This document shows positions 1 to 5,557 of a DNA stretch of 5,557 nt, in pieces. Under the pieces are notes generated by a model that saw only the letters and a program-made list of their open reading frames with translations, was not told where the DNA came from and searched no databases. The stretch is from Bacteroides sp. CAG:1060 (GTDB lineage Bacteria > Bacteroidota > Bacteroidia > Bacteroidales > UBA932): assembly GCA_000432655.1 (NCBI GenBank), contig HF986316.1, forward strand, positions 1-5,557. Direction: 5' to 3'. A program made the translations under genes and the position numbers. Numbering within the stretch: the stretch's first letter is position 1; each line of letters opens with the position of its first letter.

Positions 1-491
1 CCGACTCCGGAGCGCACGAACTCCACAAGGTCCTCCAGCAGATTGCCCGTGCCGAATAACGCCCCCTGCTGCCCCTGAGACATGTCCAAGCCTATGAGGG
101 ACACCTCATCCACCACAAAAAGCGTATTCTTGCTCTTGTTGGGTGCCAGCGAAAACCTGCCGTACCCGTCATCCCCTACAGATTTCTGCCGGTAAATATG
201 CTTGTGTATGGTGTATGCCGGCCTTTTGGAAATACCGGAAAGCACTTTCGCCGCCCGTCCCGTAGGAGCCAGAAGCACCGACGGCGTCCCGAAATCACGC
301 AAGGCGGCAATTACCGCCCCCATGGCGCTCGTCTTACCGGTACCCGCATATCCGTTGACCACCAGAATGTCCGCATCATCACAGGTGACAAACTCAGCCA
401 CCTCCCTGAAAAGCCGGTCCTGACATTCAGTCGGCCCGAAAGAGAACTTCTTGAGAAAACGTTCGTAAAGAAACTCGCTGCGACCCGTCAT
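1..491 (-). CDS. RecD-like superfamily 1 DNA helicase (AAA family ATPase), C-terminal part cut off by the window edge
   Basis: The reading frame runs leftward from an ATG at 491 and stays open to base 1, giving the first 163 residues. Visible helicase motifs, in order: a Q-motif-like PTECQ (residues 20-24), Walker A GYAGTGKTS (47-55), motif Ia APTGRAAK (75-82), TIHKHIY (94-100), and Walker B with the motif II pattern LFVVDEVSLIG (124-134, catalytic D128/E129). This order and the GTGKT...APTGRAA...TIH...DE(V)S set are those of RecD/RecD2-type 5'-3' helicases. Walker A lies close to the N-terminus, so the long N-terminal domain of RecD2 is absent, as in the short (roughly 450-residue) AAA helicases common in Bacteroidota. 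The expected role is ATP-driven DNA unwinding in repair or recombination in the cytoplasm. The start is set by the ATGA overlap with trkH. The family is well supported. Substrate, partners and the helicase C-terminal half cannot be seen. Confidence 0.88.
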   Translation of the reverse strand, partial: MTGRSEFLYERFLKKFSFGPTECQDRLFREVAEFVTCDDADILVVNGYAGTGKTSAMGAVIAALRDFGTPSVLLAPTGRAAKVLSGISKRPAYTIHKHIYRQKSVGDDGYGRFSLAPNKSKNTLFVVDEVSLIGLDMSQGQQGALFGTGNLLEDLVEFVRSGV

Positions 492-497
492 TTCCTG
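488..497 (-). promoter_or_regulatory. Translational coupling junction, trkH to RecD-like helicase
   Basis: The same ten bases, CAGGAAATGA, occur on the minus strand at this second junction. TGA ends trkH and the overlapping ATG starts the helicase, with GGGGAGAAACAGGA just before it supplying purine-rich ribosome-binding sequence. This fixes the helicase start and indicates the helicase is translated from the trkH message. Confidence 0.7.
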
Positions 498-1942
498 TTT
501 CTCCCCATCATCATACCGATTACAGCAAGCACCGGATATATCTCTATTCGTCCAAGAAACATATCCATGGAGAATATCACCTTGGCCGCTATCGTCATGT
601 GATTGAAAGACCCCATGGTACCCATAGCGCCGGTGGCAGGTCCCACATTTCCGAGAGTCATCACCGTGCCGGCCACGGAGTTCTCCACGTCAATTCCGGC
701 GCAGATTACCAAAAAGACGGACACTACCAGAACTAGGGCATAAAGAGCCGCATACAGAAGATGCGGAGACACGTCTTCATCCTTGAGTATGTGCTTCCCC
801 AGACGTACTTCATTTACCGAATACGGATGCAGGATATTGTTGACATAGCGTCCTATGGACTTGAACAGAATCAGGAGCCTGTCCACCTTGAGACCGGAAG
901 AAGTGGAGCCGGAGCATCCGCAGACTATTCCCACCATCACCAGCATCATGGACATCCACACCGGCCAGCAGGCATTGTCAACAATGGCGAATCCGGTAGT
1001 GGACGATATGGCCAGCGTACTGAACATTCCCTTCCACAGAGCTTCACCCCAGGCGGAACAGTCGCCATGCGCCCGAAGACCGAAGGCAAGAACCAACGAC
1101 ACCACCAATATCGATATCGTATAGAACTTGAACACCGGATTCTTCATAGGCCTGAAAGAACGGGTCGCTACCGTCATATACAGGACGCCGAAATGAAGGG
1201 ACGCCAAATACATGAATATCATCGTAATGCCTTCTATCCACCTCGAGTCGAAAGCCGCGATGGAAGTGGTCCTCGTGCTGAACCCTCCGGTGGAAACCAC
1301 GCTCATGGCATGGCACACTGCATCAAAAAGGCTCATTCCGGCAAGCAGGTATGCAAGGAACGCCGCTACCGCTATCGCAATGTACACATAGGCAAAAATA
1401 TACACGACCTTATTGGTCCTCGAAGAATATCCGCTCCTGCTCAAAGATGTCAGCTCCATATTGGTAAGACGCATCCTCATGGGACTGGACTCGGGGATTA
1501 TCAGAAGGAGGAACACCACAACTCCCAAACCGCCGATAAAATGCGTGGACGAACGCCAGAAGAGAAGACTCTTCGGAAGAACTTCTACATTGTCCAAAAT
1601 GGTGGATCCGCAGGTAGTGAATCCGCTCACAGACTCAAACCATGCGTTTACAAGCGAGAACGGCCCTCCCCACAGGGCATACGGCAGCATTCCGAAAATA
1701 AAAGACATCAGCCAGGACAGCGTAATTATGACATAGCCCTCCTTCAGGCTTATCGCCTCCGATTTACGGACAAATATAAACGGGAACACACCCACTATAA
1801 ATGTAATCGTAAAGGAAATGGCAAGTGCGGCAAGTGCGGAATCATTTCCTTCGGAGACAGATACTATCACCGACAAAAACATGAAAAGTGCGCTCACCAG
1901 AAGCGCGTAACCTATGTTCCTGCTGATTACTTTCCAGTTCAT
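488..1942 (-). CDS. trkH: TrkH/KtrB-family potassium uptake channel subunit
   Basis: This is a 484-residue polytopic inner-membrane protein, the usual length for TrkH. It carries the four degenerate selectivity-filter repeats of the SKT superfamily: SGFTTCGST (residues 106-114), VVSTGGFST (215-223), ISSTTGFAI (312-320) and LGNVGPATG (430-438). Each contains the glycine expected to line the K+ pathway. The first pore segment is followed by the typical LPKSLLFWRSSTHFIGGLG (122-140). The CGCSGSTSSGLKV stretch (341-353) matches the intramembrane gating loop of TrkH/KtrB, and GRIEIYPVL (464-472) is the usual C-terminal signature. TrkH mediates K+ uptake and normally depends on a cytosolic RCK-type ring (TrkA/KtrA), which is not encoded in this window. 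The start ATG at 1942 overlaps the upstream stop (ATGA), with AGGA just before it. The stop overlaps the helicase start in the same way. Small oddities are cysteine 111 in filter 1 and cysteines 341 and 343 in the gating loop. Confidence 0.95.
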   Translation of the reverse strand: MNWKVISRNIGYALLVSALFMFLSVIVSVSEGNDSALAALAISFTITFIVGVFPFIFVRKSEAISLKEGYVIITLSWLMSFIFGMLPYALWGGPFSLVNAWFESVSGFTTCGSTILDNVEVLPKSLLFWRSSTHFIGGLGVVVFLLLIIPESSPMRMRLTNMELTSLSRSGYSSRTNKVVYIFAYVYIAIAVAAFLAYLLAGMSLFDAVCHAMSVVSTGGFSTRTTSIAAFDSRWIEGITMIFMYLASLHFGVLYMTVATRSFRPMKNPVFKFYTISILVVSLVLAFGLRAHGDCSAWGEALWKGMFSTLAISSTTGFAIVDNACWPVWMSMMLVMVGIVCGCSGSTSSGLKVDRLLILFKSIGRYVNNILHPYSVNEVRLGKHILKDEDVSPHLLYAALYALVLVVSVFLVICAGIDVENSVAGTVMTLGNVGPATGAMGTMGSFNHMTIAAKVIFSMDMFLGRIEIYPVLAVIGMMMGRNRK

Positions 1943-1948
1943 TTCCTG
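1939..1948 (-). promoter_or_regulatory. Translational coupling junction, HAMP-like gene to trkH
   Basis: On the minus strand the bases read CAGGAAATGA. TGA ends the HAMP-like gene, and the ATG of trkH overlaps it by 4 bases in the -1 frame. AGGA a few bases upstream can act as a ribosome-binding or re-initiation element. The arrangement predicts termination-reinitiation and linked expression of the two membrane proteins. Confidence 0.7.
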
Positions 1949-2760
1949 ATTTCCCTGATTCTCCTGCGCAACTGCTGGTTCTCCCTTGCCAGCTCGGATA
2001 TTCCCTCATTAAGCTCGACAAGCTGATCGTCCCCCTCGAAACGGACAGTATATTTCTTGTCGTTCGACCGGTACGCGTTCAGTCCGTCAAGCATGCGATA
2101 GAGCGGATTCACATAGAATGCAAGGATAAAGAACAGAAGCATCAGCACGAGCAGAAGCCCCACTCCCACAGCCACAATTCCTGGGATGATACTTCTGTAG
2201 AAACCTCTCTCGAAAGTCGCCGAGTTCTTCTCCAAATCCTTGTAAATGCCGTCCGTAAGCTTGTCTATATCACTTGTAAGCCTGTTGAACCGTGGCTGCA
2301 GCCTGTTGAAATACCAGTCTCTGGTGTCTAAAAACGAAGACACCTTCACCTGCTCAAGCTCTCTGGACGTCAACATGAACGCGGCATACGAATACATTAC
2401 CGAGTCGGCCATAGGATAGATCTTATTGGTGGACGGGCTCATCCTGAGGGAATCGCAGTGCGAAGTGAAGTAATCTTCATCGAAATCCGGCAGCTCATCC
2501 GTCCCCTCTTCACCTATGGACTCCAATATCTGAAGGTTATACAGATTGGTCATATCAGAAAGCCGGTTGGCTACATTGATGCTGCTTATGTCATCAGCGA
2601 TAAGCTCCGACACATAGTTGCTCATGCTCCGGTACTCGAGTACGGAGATGGTTGACGACACCAGAAGGATTGCAGCTATCGACAGAAGACTCAAAATCAA
2701 CTTGGATTTTATGGACAATTTTATGGTTTTGAGCCTCTTTACTAACTTTCCGAGAAACAT
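1939..2760 (-). CDS. Two-helix membrane protein with extracytoplasmic helical domain and C-terminal HAMP-like segment, no output domain
   Basis: The protein has 273 residues. A basic N-terminus (KLVKRLKTIKLSIKSK, 5-20) precedes transmembrane helix 1 (about 21-40). Residues 41-190 are polar, predicted helical and extracytoplasmic, resembling the four-helix-bundle sensor regions of chemoreceptors and histidine kinases. Transmembrane helix 2 spans about 191-216. The cytoplasmic tail fits a HAMP linker: the NPL proline-leucine (218-220), an amphipathic helix, a connector, then GDDQLVELNEGISEL (243-257) like the DExxxL helix 2 start. It ends in a charged coiled-coil-like tail (ARENQQLRRRIREIRK). 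No kinase, cyclase, GGDEF or methyl-accepting signalling domain follows. The start is secure: an in-frame stop lies two codons upstream (2764-2766). It is the first gene of the operon and its stop overlaps the trkH start. The architecture is seen directly; a role in sensing or in modulating TrkH is inference. The ligand is unknown, and I recognise no named family beyond HAMP-like. Confidence 0.75.
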   Translation of the reverse strand: MFLGKLVKRLKTIKLSIKSKLILSLLSIAAILLVSSTISVLEYRSMSNYVSELIADDISSINVANRLSDMTNLYNLQILESIGEEGTDELPDFDEDYFTSHCDSLRMSPSTNKIYPMADSVMYSYAAFMLTSRELEQVKVSSFLDTRDWYFNRLQPRFNRLTSDIDKLTDGIYKDLEKNSATFERGFYRSIIPGIVAVGVGLLLVLMLLFFILAFYVNPLYRMLDGLNAYRSNDKKYTVRFEGDDQLVELNEGISELARENQQLRRRIREIRK

Positions 2761-2762
2761 TA

Positions 2763-2781
2763 CTTAAATTCTTTCTTAAAT
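2763..2781. repeat. Short direct repeat CTTAAAT, 12-base period, in the divergent promoter region
   Basis: CTTAAAT occurs at 2763-2769 and again at 2775-2781, one copy starting 12 bases after the other, between the leftward -7 box and the ATG at 2760. It could be a regulator contact site in the leader of the trkH operon or simply a product of A+T-rich composition. It has no recognised identity. Confidence 0.2.
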
Positions 2782-2805
2782 AATTCGCAAATATATAAAT
2801 TATTT
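2778..2805. repeat. 8-base inverted repeat flanking the leftward -7 box, candidate operator
   Basis: AAATAATT at 2778-2785 and its exact reverse complement AATTATTT at 2798-2805 are separated by 12 bases. The arm centres are 20 bases apart, about two helical turns, as expected for a dimeric regulator contacting one DNA face. The leftward -7 box lies in the spacer, and the left arm touches the rightward -33 position, so occupancy could affect both promoters. ROK repressors such as NagC and Mlc bind A+T-rich inverted repeats, which makes the adjacent ROK protein the obvious candidate. In DNA of about 16% G+C an 8-base match can occur by chance. Confidence 0.35.
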
Positions 2806-2815
2806 TATATTTTTG
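2784..2815 (+). promoter_or_regulatory. Predicted Bacteroidota-type promoter for the ROK / ABC-F unit
   Basis: TATTTTTG at 2808-2815 matches the Bacteroidota -7 consensus TAnnTTTG exactly. TTCG at 2784-2787, 20 bases upstream, is an imperfect match to the -33 element TTTG at an accepted spacing. A start site near 2820-2822 would give a leader of about 15 bases before the ATG at 2837, with no Shine-Dalgarno sequence in it, which is common in this phylum. The surrounding DNA is very A+T rich, so chance matches are a risk. Confidence 0.6.
2788..2795 (-). promoter_or_regulatory. Predicted -7 box of the promoter for the HAMP-like / trkH / helicase operon
   Basis: Read on the minus strand, 2795-2788 is TATATTTG, an exact match to TAnnTTTG. 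Transcription would begin near 2781-2783, giving a leader of about 21 bases before the ATG at 2760. The leader contains a purine-rich AAGAAAG stretch but no strong Shine-Dalgarno. I do not see a convincing -33 TTTG at the expected distance (around 2815-2820), so the promoter may be weak or need an activator. Confidence 0.5.
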
Positions 2816-2836
2816 TAGCATATTAATTCCTTACAT

Positions 2837-4039
2837 ATGACACAATCGTTCCTTAGTGATACCACAAGTAAGAATGCCAGCATCAAAAGAGAGATTCTCA
2901 GGCTCTGTATCATCCACAATAATTACAGCATCGCTGATTTCAGCAAGGACCTCGGAATAAGCATACCTACGACCACTAAGCTCATCGGAGAACTCATAGA
3001 TGACAATTACCTTCAGGACGAAGGCAAAATCGGCACTTCGGGCGGAAGACGACCTAGCGTTTACGGCCTCAACCCGAATGCAGGCTATTTCGTAGGCGTG
3101 GACATCGCACGCCATCACTTCCATATAGCCATAAGCGACTTCAAGGGCGAGCTTATCAATTTCATTCAGGACATAGAGTTTGTGTTGGAGGCAAGTGAAC
3201 TGTCGTTCAGGACCATCTGCCGTATGGTCAAGGATGAGGTATCCAAATGCGGAGTGCCATGGGACAAAGTACTTGGAATAGGAGTAAGCCTTTCCGGAAG
3301 AGTGAATCCGGAGAAAGGTTACAGTCTGACTTATTTCGTGAGTGACGATATCCCTCTCAAGAGTATTTTCCAGAAAGAATTCAATATCCCTGTAACCATA
3401 GAAAACGACTCCAGGGCGATGACATACGGAGAGTATATGACCCTTGGCAAAAAGGCTGACAAGAACATGATTTTCATCAACATCAGCTGGGGTCTCGGAA
3501 TGGGCATCATCACCGATGGGAAATTATATTACGGCAAGTCCGGATACTCCGGAGAACTCGGACACTTCCCTGCCCTCGACAACGACATCATCTGCCGTTG
3601 CGGAAAGGTGGGCTGTCTGGAGACGGGAGCATCAGGTTCCGCGCTCCATCGGATGGTAATAGAGAACCTTAAGAGCGGCCATTCGTCATCACTTCTGAGC
3701 ATCTATGAGAAAAAGGGCGACATCGAGCTCGACGAGATTCTCAAAGCCGTAGAAGAAGGCGACGTGCTGGCCATCGAATGCATAGGAAAAGTGGGAGATA
3801 CCCTCGGTCGCGGTATCTCGGGCGTACTCAACATCTTCAACCCTGGACTTGTGGTCATAGGCGGACGCCTCATCGTCGGCAAAGACTATCTGCTCCTGCC
3901 TATCAAGACCGCAGTCAACAGACTGTCACTGTCCAAAGTATCTTCCGACACGTCCATAGTGTTGTCCACGCTTGACCGCAAGGCAGCATCTGTAGGAGAC
4001 TGTCTTCTCTCAAGAGATAAAGTTCTCGGTCTGCTGTAG
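2837..4039 (+). CDS. ROK-family winged-helix transcriptional regulator (NagC/Mlc/XylR type)
   Basis: This 400-residue protein has the usual ROK-repressor length. Residues about 15-65 form a winged helix-turn-helix (IREIL-like first helix, then SIADFSKDLGISIPTTTKLI at 31-50), with wing residues GTSGGRRPSVYGLN (66-79). The ROK sugar-kinase fold follows: VGVDIARHH (86-94), GIGVSLSGRV (147-156), IENDSRAMTYGE (188-199), NISWGLGMGII (215-225), GELGHF (239-244) and the zinc motif CRCGKVGCLE (253-262; H243, C253, C255, C260 as ligands). The kinase phosphate-binding motif DxGGT is replaced by DIARH, which argues for a regulator rather than a glucokinase. Such proteins bind a sugar or sugar phosphate and repress carbohydrate genes; the effector here is unknown. 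The start is the only ATG after an in-frame stop at 2816-2818, leaving a leader of roughly 15 bases from the predicted promoter. It lies 3 bases upstream of the ABC-F gene and is divergent from the trkH operon, so autoregulation and control of either unit are plausible. Confidence 0.93.
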   Translation: MTQSFLSDTTSKNASIKREILRLCIIHNNYSIADFSKDLGISIPTTTKLIGELIDDNYLQDEGKIGTSGGRRPSVYGLNPNAGYFVGVDIARHHFHIAISDFKGELINFIQDIEFVLEASELSFRTICRMVKDEVSKCGVPWDKVLGIGVSLSGRVNPEKGYSLTYFVSDDIPLKSIFQKEFNIPVTIENDSRAMTYGEYMTLGKKADKNMIFINISWGLGMGIITDGKLYYGKSGYSGELGHFPALDNDIICRCGKVGCLETGASGSALHRMVIENLKSGHSSSLLSIYEKKGDIELDEILKAVEEGDVLAIECIGKVGDTLGRGISGVLNIFNPGLVVIGGRLIVGKDYLLLPIKTAVNRLSLSKVSSDTSIVLSTLDRKAASVGDCLLSRDKVLGLL

Positions 4040-4042
4040 CCC

Positions 4043-5557
4043 ATGCCCTCATTTCTTCAGATAGAGAACATATCCAAGTCTTACGGTCCGAAGATTCTCT
4101 TCGAACATATAAGATTCAATGTAAATGAGGGAGACAAAATTGCTCTCATAGCACCCAATGGTACCGGCAAGACCTCCCTTCTGCGCATTCTGGCCGGAAA
4201 GGACAAGTCCGACTCCGGCGGAAAGATTCTGTTCCTGAAGGACATACGGATAGCCTTTCTGGAGCAGGAATATGACTGCGACCCCCAGAACGGAATCCTG
4301 GACCAGATACTCCTGCACTGTCAGAATTTTCTGTCACACTGTGACGACGAACACAAAGCGGAATTTGTGCAGAAAGTCAAGGAATTCCTCGGAAATTTCG
4401 GGCTCCACGACACGGACCGCAAAATGGGAGAGCTCTCCGGAGGAGAAGTCAAAAGAGTGGCGCTCAGCGAAATGCTTGCATCGCAAGCCGACTTCCTCAT
4501 AATGGATGAGCCCACCAACCACCTCGATATAGAAGCCATCGAGTATCTCGAATCCTATCTCAAGCGCAGCCGGTGCACTCTGCTTATGGTCACGCACGAC
4601 AGATATTTTCTGGACAGGGTATGCAATATCGTGATGGAACTTGACCATGGCGCCATATATTCCTACAAGGGAGACTACCAGAACTATCTGGAGAAGCGGG
4701 AAGAAAGAATCAGCAGCTACAACGCCCAGACAGACAAGGTACGCAACATCCTAAGACGCGAGCTGGAATGGATCCATGCCACCCCATGCGCACGCAGCGG
4801 CAAGGCGAAATACCGCATCAATGCGTTTCATGAGCTTTCAGAAAGAGCCTCACAGGCCTACTCCACCAAGCAGATTTCCCTTGACGGCGTAGGAGAGGCG
4901 TCAAGACTCGGCTCCAAGATAATCAACTGCAAGAACGTAAATTATTTCTGGGATGGAGGTTGTCTTCTGAAGGATTTCAGCTACAACTTCCAGCGCTACG
5001 ACAAGGTGGGTATCGTCGGACGCAACGGTGTGGGCAAGTCCACTTTTCTGGACCTTCTCACAGGTGCCATCCAGCCTTCTTCCGGAATCATCGAAAGAGG
5101 AGAATCCCTTGTGATAGGATATTACCGTCAGGAAGGAATGGACTTCTCAGGAGACGACACCGTACTTGACATCGTCGGAGACACCAGACTGCTCGGAAGA
5201 TTTCTTTTTCCGCACGACATGCTCAACACTAAGGTGTCCAGACTCTCAGGAGGAGAGAAAAGAAGACTCTATCTTCTCACCATCCTGATGAAGAACCCCA
5301 ATCTCCTCATCCTGGACGAGCCTACCAACGACCTTGATATCGTAACCCTCAACATCCTCGAGGAATACCTCAAAGAATACGGCGGCTCACTGATAATCGT
5401 CAGCCACGACCGCCATTTTCTGGACAGGGTCGTGGAGCACCTTCTGGTATTCTGCGGAGACGGTATCGTAAAGGACTTCATCGGCACGTTCAGCGAATAC
5501 CGCGCTTATGTGCGGGATTACGAAGCATCCAAAAAGAAGGAACCCTCCGAGCCGAAG
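4043..5557 (+). CDS. uup: ABC-F family ATPase, Uup type, 3' end cut off by the window edge
   Basis: The frame is open from the ATG at 4043 to the last base, giving 505 residues with no stop. Two ABC ATPase domains lie in one chain and there are no membrane helices, the ABC-F layout. Domain 1: Walker A APNGTGKTS (37-45), signature LSGGE (131-135), Walker B FLIMDEPTNHLD (151-162, catalytic E156), switch H185. Domain 2: Walker A GRNGVGKST (326-334), LSGGE (401-405), LLILDEPTNDLD (421-432, E426), switch H455. The interdomain linker (about 210-290) contains ELEWIHATPCARSGKAKYRI (240-259), matching the ELEWxxxxPxARxxKxKxRI pattern typical of Uup. The first Walker A has Ala37 where glycine is usual. 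ABC-F proteins act on ribosomes; E. coli Uup is also linked to ribosome assembly and to branched DNA. The charged tail (ASKKKEPSEPK) suggests the linker to a C-terminal coiled-coil domain just beyond the window. It starts 3 bases after the ROK stop with no clear Shine-Dalgarno, so it is probably co-transcribed. Subfamily assignment is good but not certain. Confidence 0.92.
   Translation, partial: MPSFLQIENISKSYGPKILFEHIRFNVNEGDKIALIAPNGTGKTSLLRILAGKDKSDSGGKILFLKDIRIAFLEQEYDCDPQNGILDQILLHCQNFLSHCDDEHKAEFVQKVKEFLGNFGLHDTDRKMGELSGGEVKRVALSEMLASQADFLIMDEPTNHLDIEAIEYLESYLKRSRCTLLMVTHDRYFLDRVCNIVMELDHGAIYSYKGDYQNYLEKREERISSYNAQTDKVRNILRRELEWIHATPCARSGKAKYRINAFHELSERASQAYSTKQISLDGVGEASRLGSKIINCKNVNYFWDGGCLLKDFSYNFQRYDKVGIVGRNGVGKSTFLDLLTGAIQPSSGIIERGESLVIGYYRQEGMDFSGDDTVLDIVGDTRLLGRFLFPHDMLNTKVSRLSGGEKRRLYLLTILMKNPNLLILDEPTNDLDIVTLNILEEYLKEYGGSLIIVSHDRHFLDRVVEHLLVFCGDGIVKDFIGTFSEYRAYVRDYEASKKKEPSEPK

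Noticed and set aside
198..602. A 134-codon plus-strand frame across the trkH/helicase junction
   Set aside because: It is antisense to two well-supported genes, has a low-complexity basic product and lacks recognisable motifs.
761..2026. A 421-codon open frame on the plus strand
   Set aside because: It lies antisense to trkH and its neighbour junction. The product is rich in Arg, His and Gly with no domain or membrane pattern, while the minus-strand frame has all TrkH motifs. It is a shadow frame.
2594..2821. A 75-codon minus-strand frame covering the promoter gap and the start of the HAMP-like gene
   Set aside because: It overlaps the supported gene in another frame and crosses the predicted leftward promoter. 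Its translation has no motif and looks like A+T-rich chance coding.
2831..3124. A 97-codon minus-strand frame within the ROK gene
   Set aside because: It is antisense to the winged-helix region of the ROK gene, which has clear family motifs on the plus strand.
2837..4039. ROK gene as a glucokinase
   Set aside because: The N-terminal winged helix-turn-helix and the loss of the DxGGT phosphate-binding motif (DIARH instead) favour a transcriptional regulator, although the ENDSRA aspartate is retained.
4040..4042. Possible terminator or promoter between the ROK and ABC-F genes
   Set aside because: The gap is only 3 bases, and I see no stem-loop followed by a T run nor a TAnnTTTG box near the junction.
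4049..4648. Several minus-strand frames of 63-104 codons in the ABC-F gene
   Set aside because: All are antisense to ABC domain 1, whose Walker A, signature and Walker B motifs read uninterrupted on the plus strand.

Overview
This 5,557-base window reads as chromosomal DNA of a Bacteroidota member, most likely Bacteroidales. The evidence is two matches to the Bacteroidota -7 promoter consensus TAnnTTTG in the only non-coding gap, little Shine-Dalgarno sequence before the promoter-proximal starts, and the protein types (a short RecD-like AAA helicase, a TrkH potassium channel, a ROK regulator and a Uup-type ABC-F ATPase). Genus cannot be fixed from the sequence. Coding density is almost complete. 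The only gap longer than a few bases is 2761-2836, which is about 84% A+T.

Left half, minus strand, transcribed right to left: a three-gene operon starts at 2760. It encodes a two-helix membrane protein with an extracytoplasmic helical domain and a terminal HAMP-like segment (2760-1939). Next is a TrkH/KtrB-type potassium uptake channel subunit (1942-488), then a RecD-like superfamily 1 helicase (491 down to the left edge, truncated). Both junctions are ATGA stop/start overlaps embedded in the same ten bases, CAGGAAATGA, which predicts translational coupling along the operon. No TrkA-type RCK regulator is present in the window, and a receptor-like protein without an output domain precedes the channel.

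Centre, 2761-2836: a short A+T-rich divergent promoter region. A rightward -7 box lies at 2808-2815 and a leftward -7 box at 2788-2795. The two promoters are close enough that polymerase binding at one should hinder the other. A perfect 8-base inverted repeat (2778-2785 and 2798-2805) flanks the leftward -7 box and is a candidate operator, possibly for the ROK regulator encoded next to it.

Right half, plus strand: a ROK-family winged-helix transcriptional regulator (2837-4039) is followed after 3 bases by an ABC-F ATPase of the Uup type (4043 to the right edge, truncated before any C-terminal domain). The two are presumably co-transcribed.

No RNA genes, insertion sequences, CRISPR arrays, attachment sites or rho-independent terminators were recognised. 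I see no strong case for a new system. The points most worth following are the output-less HAMP protein coupled to TrkH, and the compact divergent control region.
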